A stretch of DNA of 64,000 nucleotides from Microbacterium salsuginis (GTDB lineage: Bacteria; Actinomycetota; Actinomycetes; Actinomycetales; Microbacteriaceae). Position 1 is the stretch's first letter, and the number at the start of each line of letters is the position of its first letter. The stretch is taken from positions 186,001 to 250,000 of the forward strand of contig NZ_JABACI010000006.1 in the NCBI RefSeq assembly GCF_012524205.1, written 5' to 3'. The position numbers were made by a program, and so were the translations under genes. Below the pieces are notes generated by a model, which worked only from the letters and a program-made list of their open reading frames with translations, had not been told where the DNA came from and searched no databases. Of this stretch, positions 40,877 through 49,480 are shown piece after piece.

Positions 40877-42733
40877 GTGACCGACGAAGCCGTCCTCGAC
40901 GCGCGCCACGGCGAACCCCATATCGGCAGCTTCGCCGCGGAGCATCTCTCGCCGACCTACCCTCAGCGCGCGCCGTGGGGCACGGCGCAGCGGCTGCGCG
41001 CGTGGCAGGCCGAGGCGCTCGACCTGTACTTCTCGCTGGACGGTCCCGACGGCGAAGGCGGAGGCCCGCGCGACTTCCTGGCCGCGGCCACTCCGGGCGC
41101 CGGCAAGACGACGTTCGCGCTGCGGCTGGCGAGCGAGCTGCTGCGACGCCGCATCATCGATCGCATCGTCGTCGTGGCGCCCACCGAACACTTGAAGACG
41201 CAGTGGGCGGATGCCGCGGCGCGCGTGTCGATCCGGCTCGATCCCGCCTTCAGCAACAGGCATGCGGCGCCCGCGCGGCAGTACCACGGTGTGGCCGTGA
41301 CCTACGCGCAGGTCGCCGTGAAGGCATCCGTCCATCAGCGGCTGACGATGGACGCGCGCACGCTCGTGATCCTCGACGAGGTGCACCACGGCGGCGATGC
41401 GCTCAGCTGGGGCGACGCGCTGCGCGAGGCCTACAGCCGCGCCACGCGGCGCCTGCTGCTGTCGGGAACCCCGTTCCGCAGCGACACCGCACCCATCCCG
41501 TTCGTCGAGTACCACCCCGACCAGAAGGGCATCCGGGTCTCGCGCACCGACTACGCCTACGGCTACGGGCGGGCGCTCGAGGACGGCGTCGTGCGTCCCG
41601 TGATCTTCATGGTGTACGCCGGCCACATGCGCTGGCGCACCAAGACCGGCGACGAGATGGAGGCGCATCTCGGCCAGGACAACACGAAGGACATCACGTC
41701 GCAGGCCTGGCGAACCGCCCTCGATCCCGAGGGCGATTGGATCCCCGCCGTGCTGCGGTCGGCCGACCGGCGTCTGACCGAGGTGCGCGAGCACATTCCG
41801 GATGCCGGCGGGCTCGTGATCGCGACCGATCAGACCGCGGCGCGCGCCTATGCCGCGATCCTGCAGGGCATCACGGGCGAAGCGCCGACGGTGGTGCTCT
41901 CGGACGAAGCCGAGGCGTCCGGCCGCATCGAGGCGTTCTCGAACGCGACGAGCCGCTGGATGGTCGCCGTGCGCATGGTGTCCGAGGGTGTCGACGTGCC
42001 GCGCCTGGCGGTCGGCGTGTACGCCACGAGCGCATCGACCCCCCTCTTCTTCGCCCAGGCCATCGGGCGTTTCGTCCGAGCGCGCCGGCGCGGCGAGACG
42101 GCGAGCGTGTTCCTCCCGAACGTGCCGCAGCTGCTGGCCCTGGCGAACGAGATGGAGCGGCAGCGCAACCACGCGCTGGACCGCGACTCCGGCGACGACG
42201 AGTGGAACGCCGAAGAGGACCTCATGGACGCCGCCGAGCGCGAGGACAAGGCCTCCGACGCGCTCACCGAGGAGTTCGCCTATCAGGCGCTCGGCTCTCT
42301 CGCGCACTTCGACCGCGTGCTGTTCGACGGCAAGGAGTTCGGTCAGCTCGCGGTGCCCGGAACCCCCGAGGAGGAGGAGTTCCTCGGTCTGCCCGGGCTC
42401 CTCGAACCCGAACATGTGCACGAGCTGCTCATGCAGCGACAGGCGCGGCAGAGCCGGCACCGGCAGGTGCGCGAGGCACGCACCGCGCGCGAGGGTGAAC
42501 AGGGGGAGGTGCCCGAGCACGCCGCACCGCCGCAGGCGTTGCATCGCACCCTCAAGGAGCAGCGTCAGCTGCTCAACAGCCTCGTCGGGTTGTATGCGCG
42601 GCAGTCCGGCGAGCCCCACGGACTGGTTCATGCCGAACTGCGCCGGATCTGCGGCGGACCCGCCGTCTCGCACGCGACCGTGGCGCAGCTGCAGGCGCGC
42701 ATCGAGGTGCTGCGCAAGCGCGTGCACTCCTGA
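40877..42733 (+). CDS. DEAD/DEAH-box superfamily 2 helicase of a conserved actinobacterial type
   Basis: 618 residues. Walker A ATPGAGKTT near residue 72, Walker B with DEVHHGG, motif III LLLSGTPFRSD, then a C-terminal RecA domain with RMVSEGVDVPRL and QAIGRFVRARRRG. The last 150 residues are Glu/Arg-rich and probably unstructured or coiled coil. The target is unknown; similar genes are single-copy in related Actinobacteria, so it is probably housekeeping rather than a defence gene. GGAGG lies 11 bases before GTG 40877; a TTG at 40850 is an alternative. Confidence 0.85.
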   Translation: MTDEAVLDARHGEPHIGSFAAEHLSPTYPQRAPWGTAQRLRAWQAEALDLYFSLDGPDGEGGGPRDFLAAATPGAGKTTFALRLASELLRRRIIDRIVVVAPTEHLKTQWADAAARVSIRLDPAFSNRHAAPARQYHGVAVTYAQVAVKASVHQRLTMDARTLVILDEVHHGGDALSWGDALREAYSRATRRLLLSGTPFRSDTAPIPFVEYHPDQKGIRVSRTDYAYGYGRALEDGVVRPVIFMVYAGHMRWRTKTGDEMEAHLGQDNTKDITSQAWRTALDPEGDWIPAVLRSADRRLTEVREHIPDAGGLVIATDQTAARAYAAILQGITGEAPTVVLSDEAEASGRIEAFSNATSRWMVAVRMVSEGVDVPRLAVGVYATSASTPLFFAQAIGRFVRARRRGETASVFLPNVPQLLALANEMERQRNHALDRDSGDDEWNAEEDLMDAAEREDKASDALTEEFAYQALGSLAHFDRVLFDGKEFGQLAVPGTPEEEEFLGLPGLLEPEHVHELLMQRQARQSRHRQVREARTAREGEQGEVPEHAAPPQALHRTLKEQRQLLNSLVGLYARQSGEPHGLVHAELRRICGGPAVSHATVAQLQARIEVLRKRVHS

Positions 42734-42754
42734 GGCCCGGGCAGGCAGCGCACC

Positions 42755-42760
42755 TAGACT
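42755..42760 (+). promoter_or_regulatory. -10 box TAGACT of the SRPBCC gene (leaderless)
   Basis: TAGACT ends 7 bases before ATG 42768. Confidence 0.45.
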
Positions 42761-42767
42761 GCCGGTC

Positions 42768-43304
42768 ATGCCGGCGCGGTACTCGTTCGAGTCGCGATGG
42801 GCCCTGCCTGTGCGGTCCGAACGCGTCTGGAGCGAGCTCGAGCGCACGCTGCTCCCGGGCGATCCGCAGCGGGCGTGGTGGCCAGGCCTCACGGTCACGA
42901 TGCCGCCGCGTCGCCTGCGGACGGGTGAGCGGATGCTGGTGACCGTGCGTGCGCCGCTCGGCTATCGGCTGCGCGTGCTGCTGGAGATCACTGACATCGA
43001 TCCCGGTCGCACCCTCGCCGCGACGAGTACGGGAGACCTGCGAGGCGTGGGACGTCTGACGGTGGCTCCAGCAGAGACTTCATGGGCAGCGGGGACGGAG
43101 CCTGGAGGGGACGTGGGGACCGTCATCGTCTTCGAATGGGATGTCCGGACCCGCCCGCCGTGGATGAACGCCGCGGCATGGCTGCTGCGACCCGTCTTCG
43201 AGCGCGCGCACACGCACGTGATGCGGCGAGGCGAGACAGCGCTTCGGGCCCGACTCGCCGGTGGCCGTTCGGAGCCCCGAAATGCTGGCAATCCGCGGAT
43301 CTGA
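42768..43304 (+). CDS. SRPBCC-like protein (polyketide cyclase/START fold)
   Basis: 178 residues. The pattern YSFESRWALPVRSERVWSELE at the N-terminus, a middle beta-sheet region (GYRLRVLLEITDIDPGRTLAA) and a C-terminal helix ending RAHTHVMRRGETALRARLA suggest the SRPBCC/START fold, which binds hydrophobic ligands. Specific function cannot be assigned. Confidence 0.7.
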   Translation: MPARYSFESRWALPVRSERVWSELERTLLPGDPQRAWWPGLTVTMPPRRLRTGERMLVTVRAPLGYRLRVLLEITDIDPGRTLAATSTGDLRGVGRLTVAPAETSWAAGTEPGGDVGTVIVFEWDVRTRPPWMNAAAWLLRPVFERAHTHVMRRGETALRARLAGGRSEPRNAGNPRI

Positions 43305-43376
43305 GCGATCGAGGCGGTGTCATCTGGCTAGCGTTGACGGGTCCTGATCAACCGTCGCCCGCACATGGAGGCCTGT

Positions 43377-44462
43377 GTGAGTCCTGCCGAGCCGACCGCC
43401 CGCGATCGCAGACGCTGGGCGCGGTATCTCGTGAACGAGCGGGCCGAGGCGCGTGTCTACCGGGAGCTGGCGGCGCGGCGCACCGGCGAGGAGCGCGAGA
43501 TCCTGCTCGCCCTGGCGGAAGCAGAGGGCCGTCACGAGGCGCATTGGCTCACTCTGCTCGGTGGCGAGCCGACGCGATTGCCGCAGCCCGACATCCGCAC
43601 ACGGCTGCTCGGCTCGATGGCCAAGCGCTTCGGCTCGATCTTCGTGCTCGCGCTGGCCCAGAACGCCGAGGCCCGCTCCCCGTACGACGACGAGCCCTTC
43701 GCGCCGGCAGCGATGGCGGCCGACGAGAAGGTGCACCACGAGGTGGTGCGTGGCCTCGCGGCCCGTGGCCGTCGTCGGCTCTCGGGCACGTTCCGGGCCG
43801 CCGTCTTCGGAGCCAACGACGGACTGGTGTCGAACCTCGCCCTTGTCATGGGCGTGGGCGCCACCGGGGTCTCGCCGCAGTTCGTGCTGTTCAGCGGCAT
43901 CGCCGGTCTCCTCGCCGGCGCCCTGTCGATGGGCGCGGGCGAGTTCGTCTCGGTGCGGTCGCAGCGCGAGCTGCTCGCGGCCACCGAGCCCAGCGACTAC
44001 GCCGACGGCGCCATCCCGCACCTGGACCTCGACGCCAACGAGCTCGCGCTCGTCTATCGCACCCGTGGAATGCCCGAGACCGAGGCTCTCGCGCGGGCGC
44101 ACCGCATCGTGTCGGCCGCTCAGGCATCGGGCAGCGTCGGCGCCGACACCGGGCCGATCGGCACGGCGGACGAGCATGAGGTGGTGGGGAAGGCGTGGGG
44201 GGCGGCGCTGTCGAGCTTCCTGTTCTTCGCCTCCGGCGCGATCATCCCCGTGCTGCCCTGGATCTTCGGCATGACGGGACTCGCCGCCGTCGTGACGGCG
44301 CTCGTGCTGGTGGGCATCGCACTGCTGTGCACGGGTGCTGCTGTGGGCGTGCTGTCGGGCGGTTCCCCGCTGCGCAGGGCCCTGCGCCAGCTCGCGATCG
44401 GGTACGGTGCGGCGGTCATCACCTACCTCCTGGGACTGGCCTTCGGGGTGTCTCTGGGGTGA
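43377..44462 (+). CDS. Ferritin-like plus VIT1-type membrane iron exporter (MbfA-like)
   Basis: 361 residues. The N-terminal 130 residues are a rubrerythrin-like helix bundle with diiron ligands spread through NERAEARVYRELAAR, EAEGRHEAHW, NAEARSPYDDE and AADEKVHHEVV. The C-terminal 220 residues are a CCC1/VIT1 domain: FGANDGLVSNLALVMGVGA, SMGAGEFVSVRSQRELL and several helices. This fusion is the MbfA type, which exports iron and protects from peroxide and iron overload in Rhizobiales. GTG 43377 has GGAGG 5 bases upstream. Confidence 0.9.
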   Translation: MSPAEPTARDRRRWARYLVNERAEARVYRELAARRTGEEREILLALAEAEGRHEAHWLTLLGGEPTRLPQPDIRTRLLGSMAKRFGSIFVLALAQNAEARSPYDDEPFAPAAMAADEKVHHEVVRGLAARGRRRLSGTFRAAVFGANDGLVSNLALVMGVGATGVSPQFVLFSGIAGLLAGALSMGAGEFVSVRSQRELLAATEPSDYADGAIPHLDLDANELALVYRTRGMPETEALARAHRIVSAAQASGSVGADTGPIGTADEHEVVGKAWGAALSSFLFFASGAIIPVLPWIFGMTGLAAVVTALVLVGIALLCTGAAVGVLSGGSPLRRALRQLAIGYGAAVITYLLGLAFGVSLG

Positions 44463-44494
44463 CCCGTCGATTCGTTGAACGTTCGGTGACGTGG

Positions 44495-44500
44495 TAATGT
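44495..44500 (+). promoter_or_regulatory. -10 box TAATGT of tRNA-Leu
   Basis: TAATGT 31 bases before the mature tRNA 5' end is the best -10 candidate. Confidence 0.4.
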
Positions 44501-44531
44501 CGTTCCTCGGTTGCGAAACCGCAAACCACCT

Positions 44532-44616
44532 GCGCGGGTGGCGGAATAGGTAGACGCGCTAGCTTGAGGTGCTAGTGCCCGTTAAGGGCGTGGGGGTTCA
44601 AGTCCCCCCTCGCGCA
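44532..44616 (+). tRNA. tRNA-Leu (anticodon GAG)
   Basis: 85 nt. Acceptor GCGCGGG pairs with CTCGCGC (one G-U). D arm GGCGGAATAGGTAGACGC, anticodon stem CTAGC/GCTAG with loop TTGAGGT giving GAG, a long variable arm (TGCCCGTTAAGGGCG) as in class II tRNAs, and T arm GGGGGTTCAAGTCCCCC. It reads CUC and CUU codons. The 3' CCA is not encoded. Confidence 0.97.
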
Positions 44617-44623
44617 CACAGGT

Positions 44624-44650
44624 CGAAGGCCCCCGAAAGGGGGCCTTCGT
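44624..44650 (+). terminator. Terminator after tRNA-Leu
   Basis: CGAAGGCCCCC, a GAAA loop, GGGGGCCTTCG: a perfect 11-bp stem with a stable GAAA tetraloop. Confidence 0.85.
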
Positions 44651-44672
44651 CGTCTGCCGGAAGGCCGCGCGA

Positions 44673-45275
44673 TCAGATCCAGCCGCGCTCCTCGGCGAAC
44701 AGCACCGCCTGCTGGCGGGTGCTCACGGCGAGCTTGCTCAGGATCGCCGACACATGGTTGCGGATGGTTCCGGGGGCGAGCGAGAGGCTGCGCGCGATCT
44801 GCCCCGTTGTCTCGCCGCGACGCCCGGCGCGCAGCACGTCGAGCTCGCGGTCGGTCAGCGGGCATCGCTCGTCGCTCAAGGCGTCGGCGGCCACCTCTGG
44901 ATCGACGTAGCGTCCGCCGGCAGCGACGCGCCGGATGACCTCGGCGACCTCGTCGGCACCACGCGACTTGGGGAGGAAGCCCGAGACGCCGGACGCGAGC
45001 GCCCGCCGCAGCACGCCCGGGCGGGCGTGCCTGGTCACGACGATGCAGCGGGTGGCGATGGCGCGCGTCACGCGCGCGGCGACCTCCACACCGTCCAGCC
45101 CCGGCATCTCGAGGTCGAGCAGGCACACGTCGGGGGAGAGGCGCAGCGCTTCGGCGACGGCCTCCTCTCCGTCGGCGCACTCCGCGACGACCTCGATGTC
45201 GGGCTCGAGTCGCAGCAGGGCTGCCAGCGCGGAGCGGATCATCGCCTCGTCGTCGGCGAGGAGCACCCGGATCAC
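44673..45275 (-). CDS. LuxR/NarL-type response regulator
   Basis: 200 residues. Receiver domain with acidic pocket ADDEAM, phosphoacceptor Asp in VCLLDLEMPG (residue about 54), Thr in VVTRHA and Lys in LPKSRG; C-terminal HTH with LTDRELDVLRAGRRGETTGQIARSL. Cytosolic partner of the histidine kinase encoded just upstream (ATGA overlap). It belongs to the DesR-like group that often controls an ABC transporter, but none is adjacent. Confidence 0.93.
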   Translation of the reverse strand: MIRVLLADDEAMIRSALAALLRLEPDIEVVAECADGEEAVAEALRLSPDVCLLDLEMPGLDGVEVAARVTRAIATRCIVVTRHARPGVLRRALASGVSGFLPKSRGADEVAEVIRRVAAGGRYVDPEVAADALSDERCPLTDRELDVLRAGRRGETTGQIARSLSLAPGTIRNHVSAILSKLAVSTRQQAVLFAEERGWI

Positions 45276-46477
45276 GACGACTCCAGCGTCAGCGGGACGC
45301 GCACGACGACGGCGAAGACCGGTGCATCGCGCCGGACCTCGACGGTCCCTCCGCCGTCCGCCACGCGTCGGCCGATGCCCTCGAGCCCGGCCCCGTCGGG
45401 GCTGGGCGAGGACTCGACGGCGTCGTTCTCGATCTCGTAGCGCCAGCCATCCGGCTCCCGCGTGAGCGACAGACGGGCCCAGCGGCCGCCACCGTGGCGC
45501 AGCACGTTCGTCGTGGTCTCACGGATGACGGGACCCAGAACGGATGCCGGAGCCCGGTCGGCGCCGGCATCCACCGACACCTGCACCGAGGTCCCGGCGG
45601 CACGGAGCAGGTCGGCGGCGTTCTCGATCTCGTCTGTCAGCGGCACGGAGCGGAACCGCAGGGCGAGGTCGCGCGTGCCCTGGCGCGCGTCGTCCACGCT
45701 CTTGCGTGCAGCACGGAGGTGGGTGAAGGCGGCGTCGGGATCGTCTGCCATGAGGCGTTCGGCCAGCTCCAGCTGCAGCGCGATCACCTGCAGATGGTGG
45801 CCCTGGAGGTCGTGGACGTCGGTGGCCACGCGCAGGCGCTCCTGGGTCGCCGCCAGGCGCGCCTCCGAGGCGCGGGCGCTGTTCACGGTCATCAGCACGT
45901 CCCACCACCACAGCGACAGCACGGTCAAGCCGGGGAGCGAGACGGAGAAGAACCCCAGAAGCCACCAGCTCGACCCTTCGCCGGGGACCCCGAGCCGGCT
46001 GTCCACGTACCACAGGACGGCCAGCAGAGCGGTCGCCGCGATCACCACGCGCAGCCGGATTCCCGGTGGCCAGTTGATCAGTACGAGTGCCTGCACGATC
46101 GGCAGCACCGCCATCAGCCAGAGCCCCGACACGACGCCGGCGAGCACACCGAAGCATGCGGCGATCAGCAGCGGCACGAGGATCCGCGGCCCGTGAGCGA
46201 ACGGCTCGTCCTCGTTGCGCCGCCGGTACTCGTGCAGCAGCAGGAACGTCGCGGCCCACCACACCAGGCCGCCCAGACCGACGGCAGCGACCGTGGGGAG
46301 GCCGCGCCCCGCTTCGGTGAGCGCTGCCGCCCACACACCCACGATCATGAGCTCGAGGAAGACGACGGCCGAGACGGTGTACCACCAGGTCGCCGTGATC
46401 CCGCGCGTCAGGCGTAGTCTCCCTCGTCGCTGCGCCGCCGTCTCGGTGCCTGCGTCGGGCACGGCGGAGCTCGTCAT
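45272..46477 (-). CDS. Sensor histidine kinase (DesK-like, HisKA_3)
   Basis: 401 residues. Five to six transmembrane helices up to residue about 180, then the dimerisation/phosphoacceptor helix with the H-box in VATDVHDLQGHHLQVIALQL, and a catalytic ATPase domain with the N-box VIRETTTNVLRHGGG and G-box GAGLEGIGRRVADGGG. It senses a membrane or extracellular cue. ATG 46477 lies 7 bases after TAGGGT (minus strand), which settles the start against an upstream ATG. Confidence 0.92.
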   Translation of the reverse strand: MTSSAVPDAGTETAAQRRGRLRLTRGITATWWYTVSAVVFLELMIVGVWAAALTEAGRGLPTVAAVGLGGLVWWAATFLLLHEYRRRNEDEPFAHGPRILVPLLIAACFGVLAGVVSGLWLMAVLPIVQALVLINWPPGIRLRVVIAATALLAVLWYVDSRLGVPGEGSSWWLLGFFSVSLPGLTVLSLWWWDVLMTVNSARASEARLAATQERLRVATDVHDLQGHHLQVIALQLELAERLMADDPDAAFTHLRAARKSVDDARQGTRDLALRFRSVPLTDEIENAADLLRAAGTSVQVSVDAGADRAPASVLGPVIRETTTNVLRHGGGRWARLSLTREPDGWRYEIENDAVESSPSPDGAGLEGIGRRVADGGGTVEVRRDAPVFAVVVRVPLTLESS

Positions 46478-46484
46478 GCGTCCC

Positions 46485-46510
46485 ACCCTAAGTCCATGAC
46501 ACATGTCATG
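46485..46510 (-). promoter_or_regulatory. Promoter and palindromic operator of the two-component operon
   Basis: TAGGGT (46485-46490, minus strand) is the -10 box. CATGACA-CA-TGTCATG at 46495-46510 is a perfect 7-bp inverted repeat at about 18-33 bases before the start codon, over the -35 region, the place for an autoregulatory site. Confidence 0.6.
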
Positions 46511-46657
46511 CCCGAGAGGGGTGAAGCACCCGGAAAGCGGTGACAACCCGGCACTTCCGGCATCCTTCCGCTGTCGATGGACTAGTCATGCGACGAACGG
46601 ATGCCGGGCACCGTCGCCGATCGAAACCTCGCCCGCATCGACCGACAGGAGCACGTC

Positions 46658-47203
46658 ATGAATCTCGTCGAGATCTTCCAGGACCTCGTGGCCCAGGTGC
46701 CCGGACTCGTCCAGCCGCTCATCGTCGCGGCCGCGGGTGCCGTGCCGTTCATCGAAGGCGAGGGCGCGGCGGCGATCGGGATCATCGGCGGCATCCATCC
46801 CGCGATCGCCGCCGTGGCCGGCATCGTCGGCAACTTCGTGTGCGTCGCCGTGCTCGTGCTGGTCACGGCACGCACGAGAGCGGCCGTCGTCACGCGCACC
46901 CGCGAGCGCCGGCTGGTCGCCGCGGGCGGCGCCGGCATCGCCGAGGCGGCGGCGCCGGTGGAGGGCGACCAGGGGCGCCGGGCTGCCCGCAGAGTGAAGT
47001 TCCAGCGGGCGCTGGAGCGCTACGGCGTCCCCGGCGTGAGCCTGCTCGGCCCCCTGCTGCTGCCCACGCAGTTCACCGCGACGATGCTCGCCGGCGCCGG
47101 TGTCCGGCCCGCGCGCATCCTGTTCTGGCAGGGCCTCGCGATCGTGGCGTGGACGACCCTGCTGACCTTCGTCGTCAGCGGCGCCATGTACGTCGTCCAT
47201 TGA
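46658..47203 (+). CDS. Small-multidrug-export (SMP)-like / DedA-related membrane protein
   Basis: 181 residues with four or five helices. The conserved core AAGAVPFIEGEGAAAIGIIGGI with Glu residues inside the membrane region and the RYGVPGVSLLGPLLLPTQFTA segment match proteins annotated as putative small multidrug export proteins. Probable inner-membrane transporter; substrate unknown. ATG 46658 has AGGAG 7 bases upstream. Confidence 0.8.
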   Translation: MNLVEIFQDLVAQVPGLVQPLIVAAAGAVPFIEGEGAAAIGIIGGIHPAIAAVAGIVGNFVCVAVLVLVTARTRAAVVTRTRERRLVAAGGAGIAEAAAPVEGDQGRRAARRVKFQRALERYGVPGVSLLGPLLLPTQFTATMLAGAGVRPARILFWQGLAIVAWTTLLTFVVSGAMYVVH

Positions 47204-47277
47204 CCGTCGAGCGGGAGTGGTCTCGGGGCGGAGCCGCACGGCGCCGCCCCGAGACGCATGTCGTGGCCGCGTCGAGG

Positions 47278-47283
47278 TAGGTT
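47278..47283 (+). promoter_or_regulatory. -10 box TAGGTT of the M20 peptidase gene (leaderless)
   Basis: TAGGTT ends 7 bases before ATG 47291. Confidence 0.45.
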
Positions 47284-47290
47284 TGACCGC

Positions 47291-48592
47291 ATGCCTTCAC
47301 CCGATCTCGGTCTTCCCGAAGTCGCCTCGGTGGCACGCGATCTCATCCGCTTCGACACCACGAATCACGGCGGTGGCCGGGCCGCCGGCGAACGCGAGGC
47401 GGCGGAGTACGTCGGCGCCTATCTCGCGAGCCTCGGACTGACGCCCGAGTACTACGAGCCGATCCCTCGACGCACGAACGTCATGGCGCGGGTGCCCGGG
47501 CGCGATCGCGACAAGCCCGCCCTGGTGCTGCACGGCCATCTCGACGTCGTGCCGGCGATCGCGGAGGACTGGAGCGTCGACCCGTTCGCCGGGGTCGTGA
47601 AGGACGGCATGCTGTGGGGCCGCGGCGCCGTGGACATGAAGGACATGGACGCCATGATCCTGACGTCGGTGGCCGACATCCTGCGGGCCGGGGACCAGCC
47701 CGAGCGCGACCTCGTGGTGGCCTTCTTCGCGGACGAGGAGAACGGCGGCATCGAAGGCTCCGCTCTGGTCGTCAAAGACCGGCCGGAGTGGTTCGCCGGC
47801 GCGACCGAGGCCATCAGCGAGGTCGGCGGCTACTCCATCGCTCTCGGCGACCGTCGCGTGTATCTGCTGCAGGTGGGCGAGAAGGCGCTGGTGTGGATCC
47901 GCCTGGTCGCGCGCGGCCGCGCGGCGCACGGCTCGAGCGTGCACGCCGACAACGCCGTGACGGCGCTGGCAGAGGCGGTCGCCGCCCTCGGTCGCACCGA
48001 GTGGCCGGTGACGCTCACCGACACGACGCGCGAGATGGTCGAGCGTCTGGCAGAGCTCACCGGGCAGAGCACGACCGAGCCGGACGCGGTCGCGCAGGCG
48101 ACGGGCGCGGCATCCGGATTCCTGCGGTCCACCCTGCGCACGACGACGAACCCCACCGGCCTCATCGCCGGCTACAAGCACAACGTCATCCCCGACCGTG
48201 CCGAGGCGCTCATCGATGTGCGCGTGCTCCCGGGCACCGAGCAGGCGGCGCTGGCCGATATCCGCCGCATCGTCGGTGACGGGGTGGAGGTGCAGATCGT
48301 CCACCAGGACATCGGTCTCGAGGTGCCTTTCGGGGGAGACATCGTCGACGCCATGGTCGGGGCGCTGGACCGGCACGATCCGGGCGCGCCGGTGATCCCG
48401 TACCTCATGGGCGGCGGCACCGACAACAAGGCCCTCGCCGCGCTCGGCATCGCCGGCTACGGCTTCGCTCCGCTGCGTCTGCCCGCTGCGCTCGATTTCA
48501 CCGGCATGTTCCACGGCGTCGACGAGCGCGTTCCCATCGACGCGCTCGTGTTCGGCCAGTCGGTGCTGACCGACCTGCTGCGCGAGTACTGA
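47291..48592 (+). CDS. M20 family metallopeptidase (DapE/ArgE/ACY1 type)
   Basis: 433 residues. Metal ligands in VLHGHLDVVPA (His), GRGAVDMKD (Asp), and FADEENGGIEG (catalytic Glu and metal Glu), with a lid domain from residue about 200 (EKALVWIRLVARGRAAHG). This is the actinobacterial M20/M25/M40 group, active on dipeptides or N-acyl amino acids. It stands alone between the export protein and uppP; a hairpin follows it. Confidence 0.9.
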   Translation: MPSPDLGLPEVASVARDLIRFDTTNHGGGRAAGEREAAEYVGAYLASLGLTPEYYEPIPRRTNVMARVPGRDRDKPALVLHGHLDVVPAIAEDWSVDPFAGVVKDGMLWGRGAVDMKDMDAMILTSVADILRAGDQPERDLVVAFFADEENGGIEGSALVVKDRPEWFAGATEAISEVGGYSIALGDRRVYLLQVGEKALVWIRLVARGRAAHGSSVHADNAVTALAEAVAALGRTEWPVTLTDTTREMVERLAELTGQSTTEPDAVAQATGAASGFLRSTLRTTTNPTGLIAGYKHNVIPDRAEALIDVRVLPGTEQAALADIRRIVGDGVEVQIVHQDIGLEVPFGGDIVDAMVGALDRHDPGAPVIPYLMGGGTDNKALAALGIAGYGFAPLRLPAALDFTGMFHGVDERVPIDALVFGQSVLTDLLREY

Positions 48593-48599
48593 AATGATC

Positions 48600-48628
48600 G
48601 ACGGATGCCGCGCGCCGCGGCATCCGTC
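48600..48628 (+). terminator. Perfect hairpin after the M20 peptidase
   Basis: GACGGATGCCGCG, CGC loop, CGCGGCATCCGTC: a perfect 13-bp stem. It contains the frequent GGATGC/GCATCC word on both arms. Confidence 0.75.
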
Positions 48629-48649
48629 CCCCACGGCTGAAAGGCGCCC

Positions 48650-49471
48650 ATGCTTCTCGAGGCGATCATCCTCGGCTTCGTCCAGGGACTGACCGAGTTC
48701 CTCCCGATCTCATCGAGCGCGCACCTGCGCATCCTCGGGGAGTTCCTGCCCTCGGCCGAGGACCCGGGAGCCGCCTTCACCGCGATCACGCAGATCGGCA
48801 CCGAGGCGGCCGTCGTGGTGTTCTTCTGGCGCGACATCGTGCGCATCATCGGGCACTGGTTCCAGGCCCTGTTCGGCAGGATCCCGCGCAACGACCCCGA
48901 CGCGAAGATGGGCTGGCTCATCATCGTCGGCAGCATCCCCATCGTCGTGCTCGGGCTGCTGTTCCAGGACCAGATCGAGACCACGCTGCGTTCGCTGTGG
49001 CTCGTGGCGGGCATGCTCATCTTCTTCGGCGTGCTGCTGGGCATCGCCGACCACGTCGGGGCCAAGAAGCGCAAGCTCAAGGACATCACCGTCGGCCACG
49101 GCGTGATCTTCGGGTTCGCACAGTCGCTCGCGCTCATCCCGGGCGTGTCGCGGTCGGGTGGCACCATCACGGCCGGCCTGTTCATGGGGTACGAGCGGGC
49201 GGCGGCGGCGCGCTACGCGTTCCTGCTCGCGATCCCCGCCGTCTTCGGCAGCGGCTTCTTCCAGCTGGTCAAGAACTGGGACACGCCGGGCGTGTTCACC
49301 CTCGGCGAGACGGCTCTGGCCACCGGCGTGGCGTTCGTCGTGGCGCTGGGCGTGATCGCGTTCTTCATGAACTGGATCTCGAAGCACAGCTTCCTGCCGT
49401 TCGTGCTCTACCGCGTGGCGCTCGGCTCGCTGCTGCTCGTGCTGCTGAGCACGGGTGCCATCCAGGCGTAA
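48650..49471 (+). CDS. uppP: Undecaprenyl-diphosphatase UppP
   Basis: 273 residues with seven or eight helices. Both catalytic motifs are present: GLTEFLPISSSAHL and PGVSRSGGTITAGL. It recycles the lipid carrier of cell-wall synthesis and gives bacitracin tolerance. ATG 48650 has AAAGG 6 bases upstream. Confidence 0.95.
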   Translation: MLLEAIILGFVQGLTEFLPISSSAHLRILGEFLPSAEDPGAAFTAITQIGTEAAVVVFFWRDIVRIIGHWFQALFGRIPRNDPDAKMGWLIIVGSIPIVVLGLLFQDQIETTLRSLWLVAGMLIFFGVLLGIADHVGAKKRKLKDITVGHGVIFGFAQSLALIPGVSRSGGTITAGLFMGYERAAAARYAFLLAIPAVFGSGFFQLVKNWDTPGVFTLGETALATGVAFVVALGVIAFFMNWISKHSFLPFVLYRVALGSLLLVLLSTGAIQA

Positions 49472-49480
49472 CGGGCCGGA

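Noticed and set aside
40877..42733. Defence-system helicase
   Set aside because: No nuclease, methyltransferase or other defence gene nearby, and the protein looks like a conserved actinobacterial housekeeping helicase.
40145..42898. Long minus-strand open frame of 917 codons opposite the helicase
   Set aside because: No domains and composition typical of a complementary shadow; the helicase motifs on the plus strand are unambiguous.
44569..44910. Coding frames over the tRNA-Leu and its terminator
   Set aside because: They overlap the tRNA and a terminator and show no protein family.
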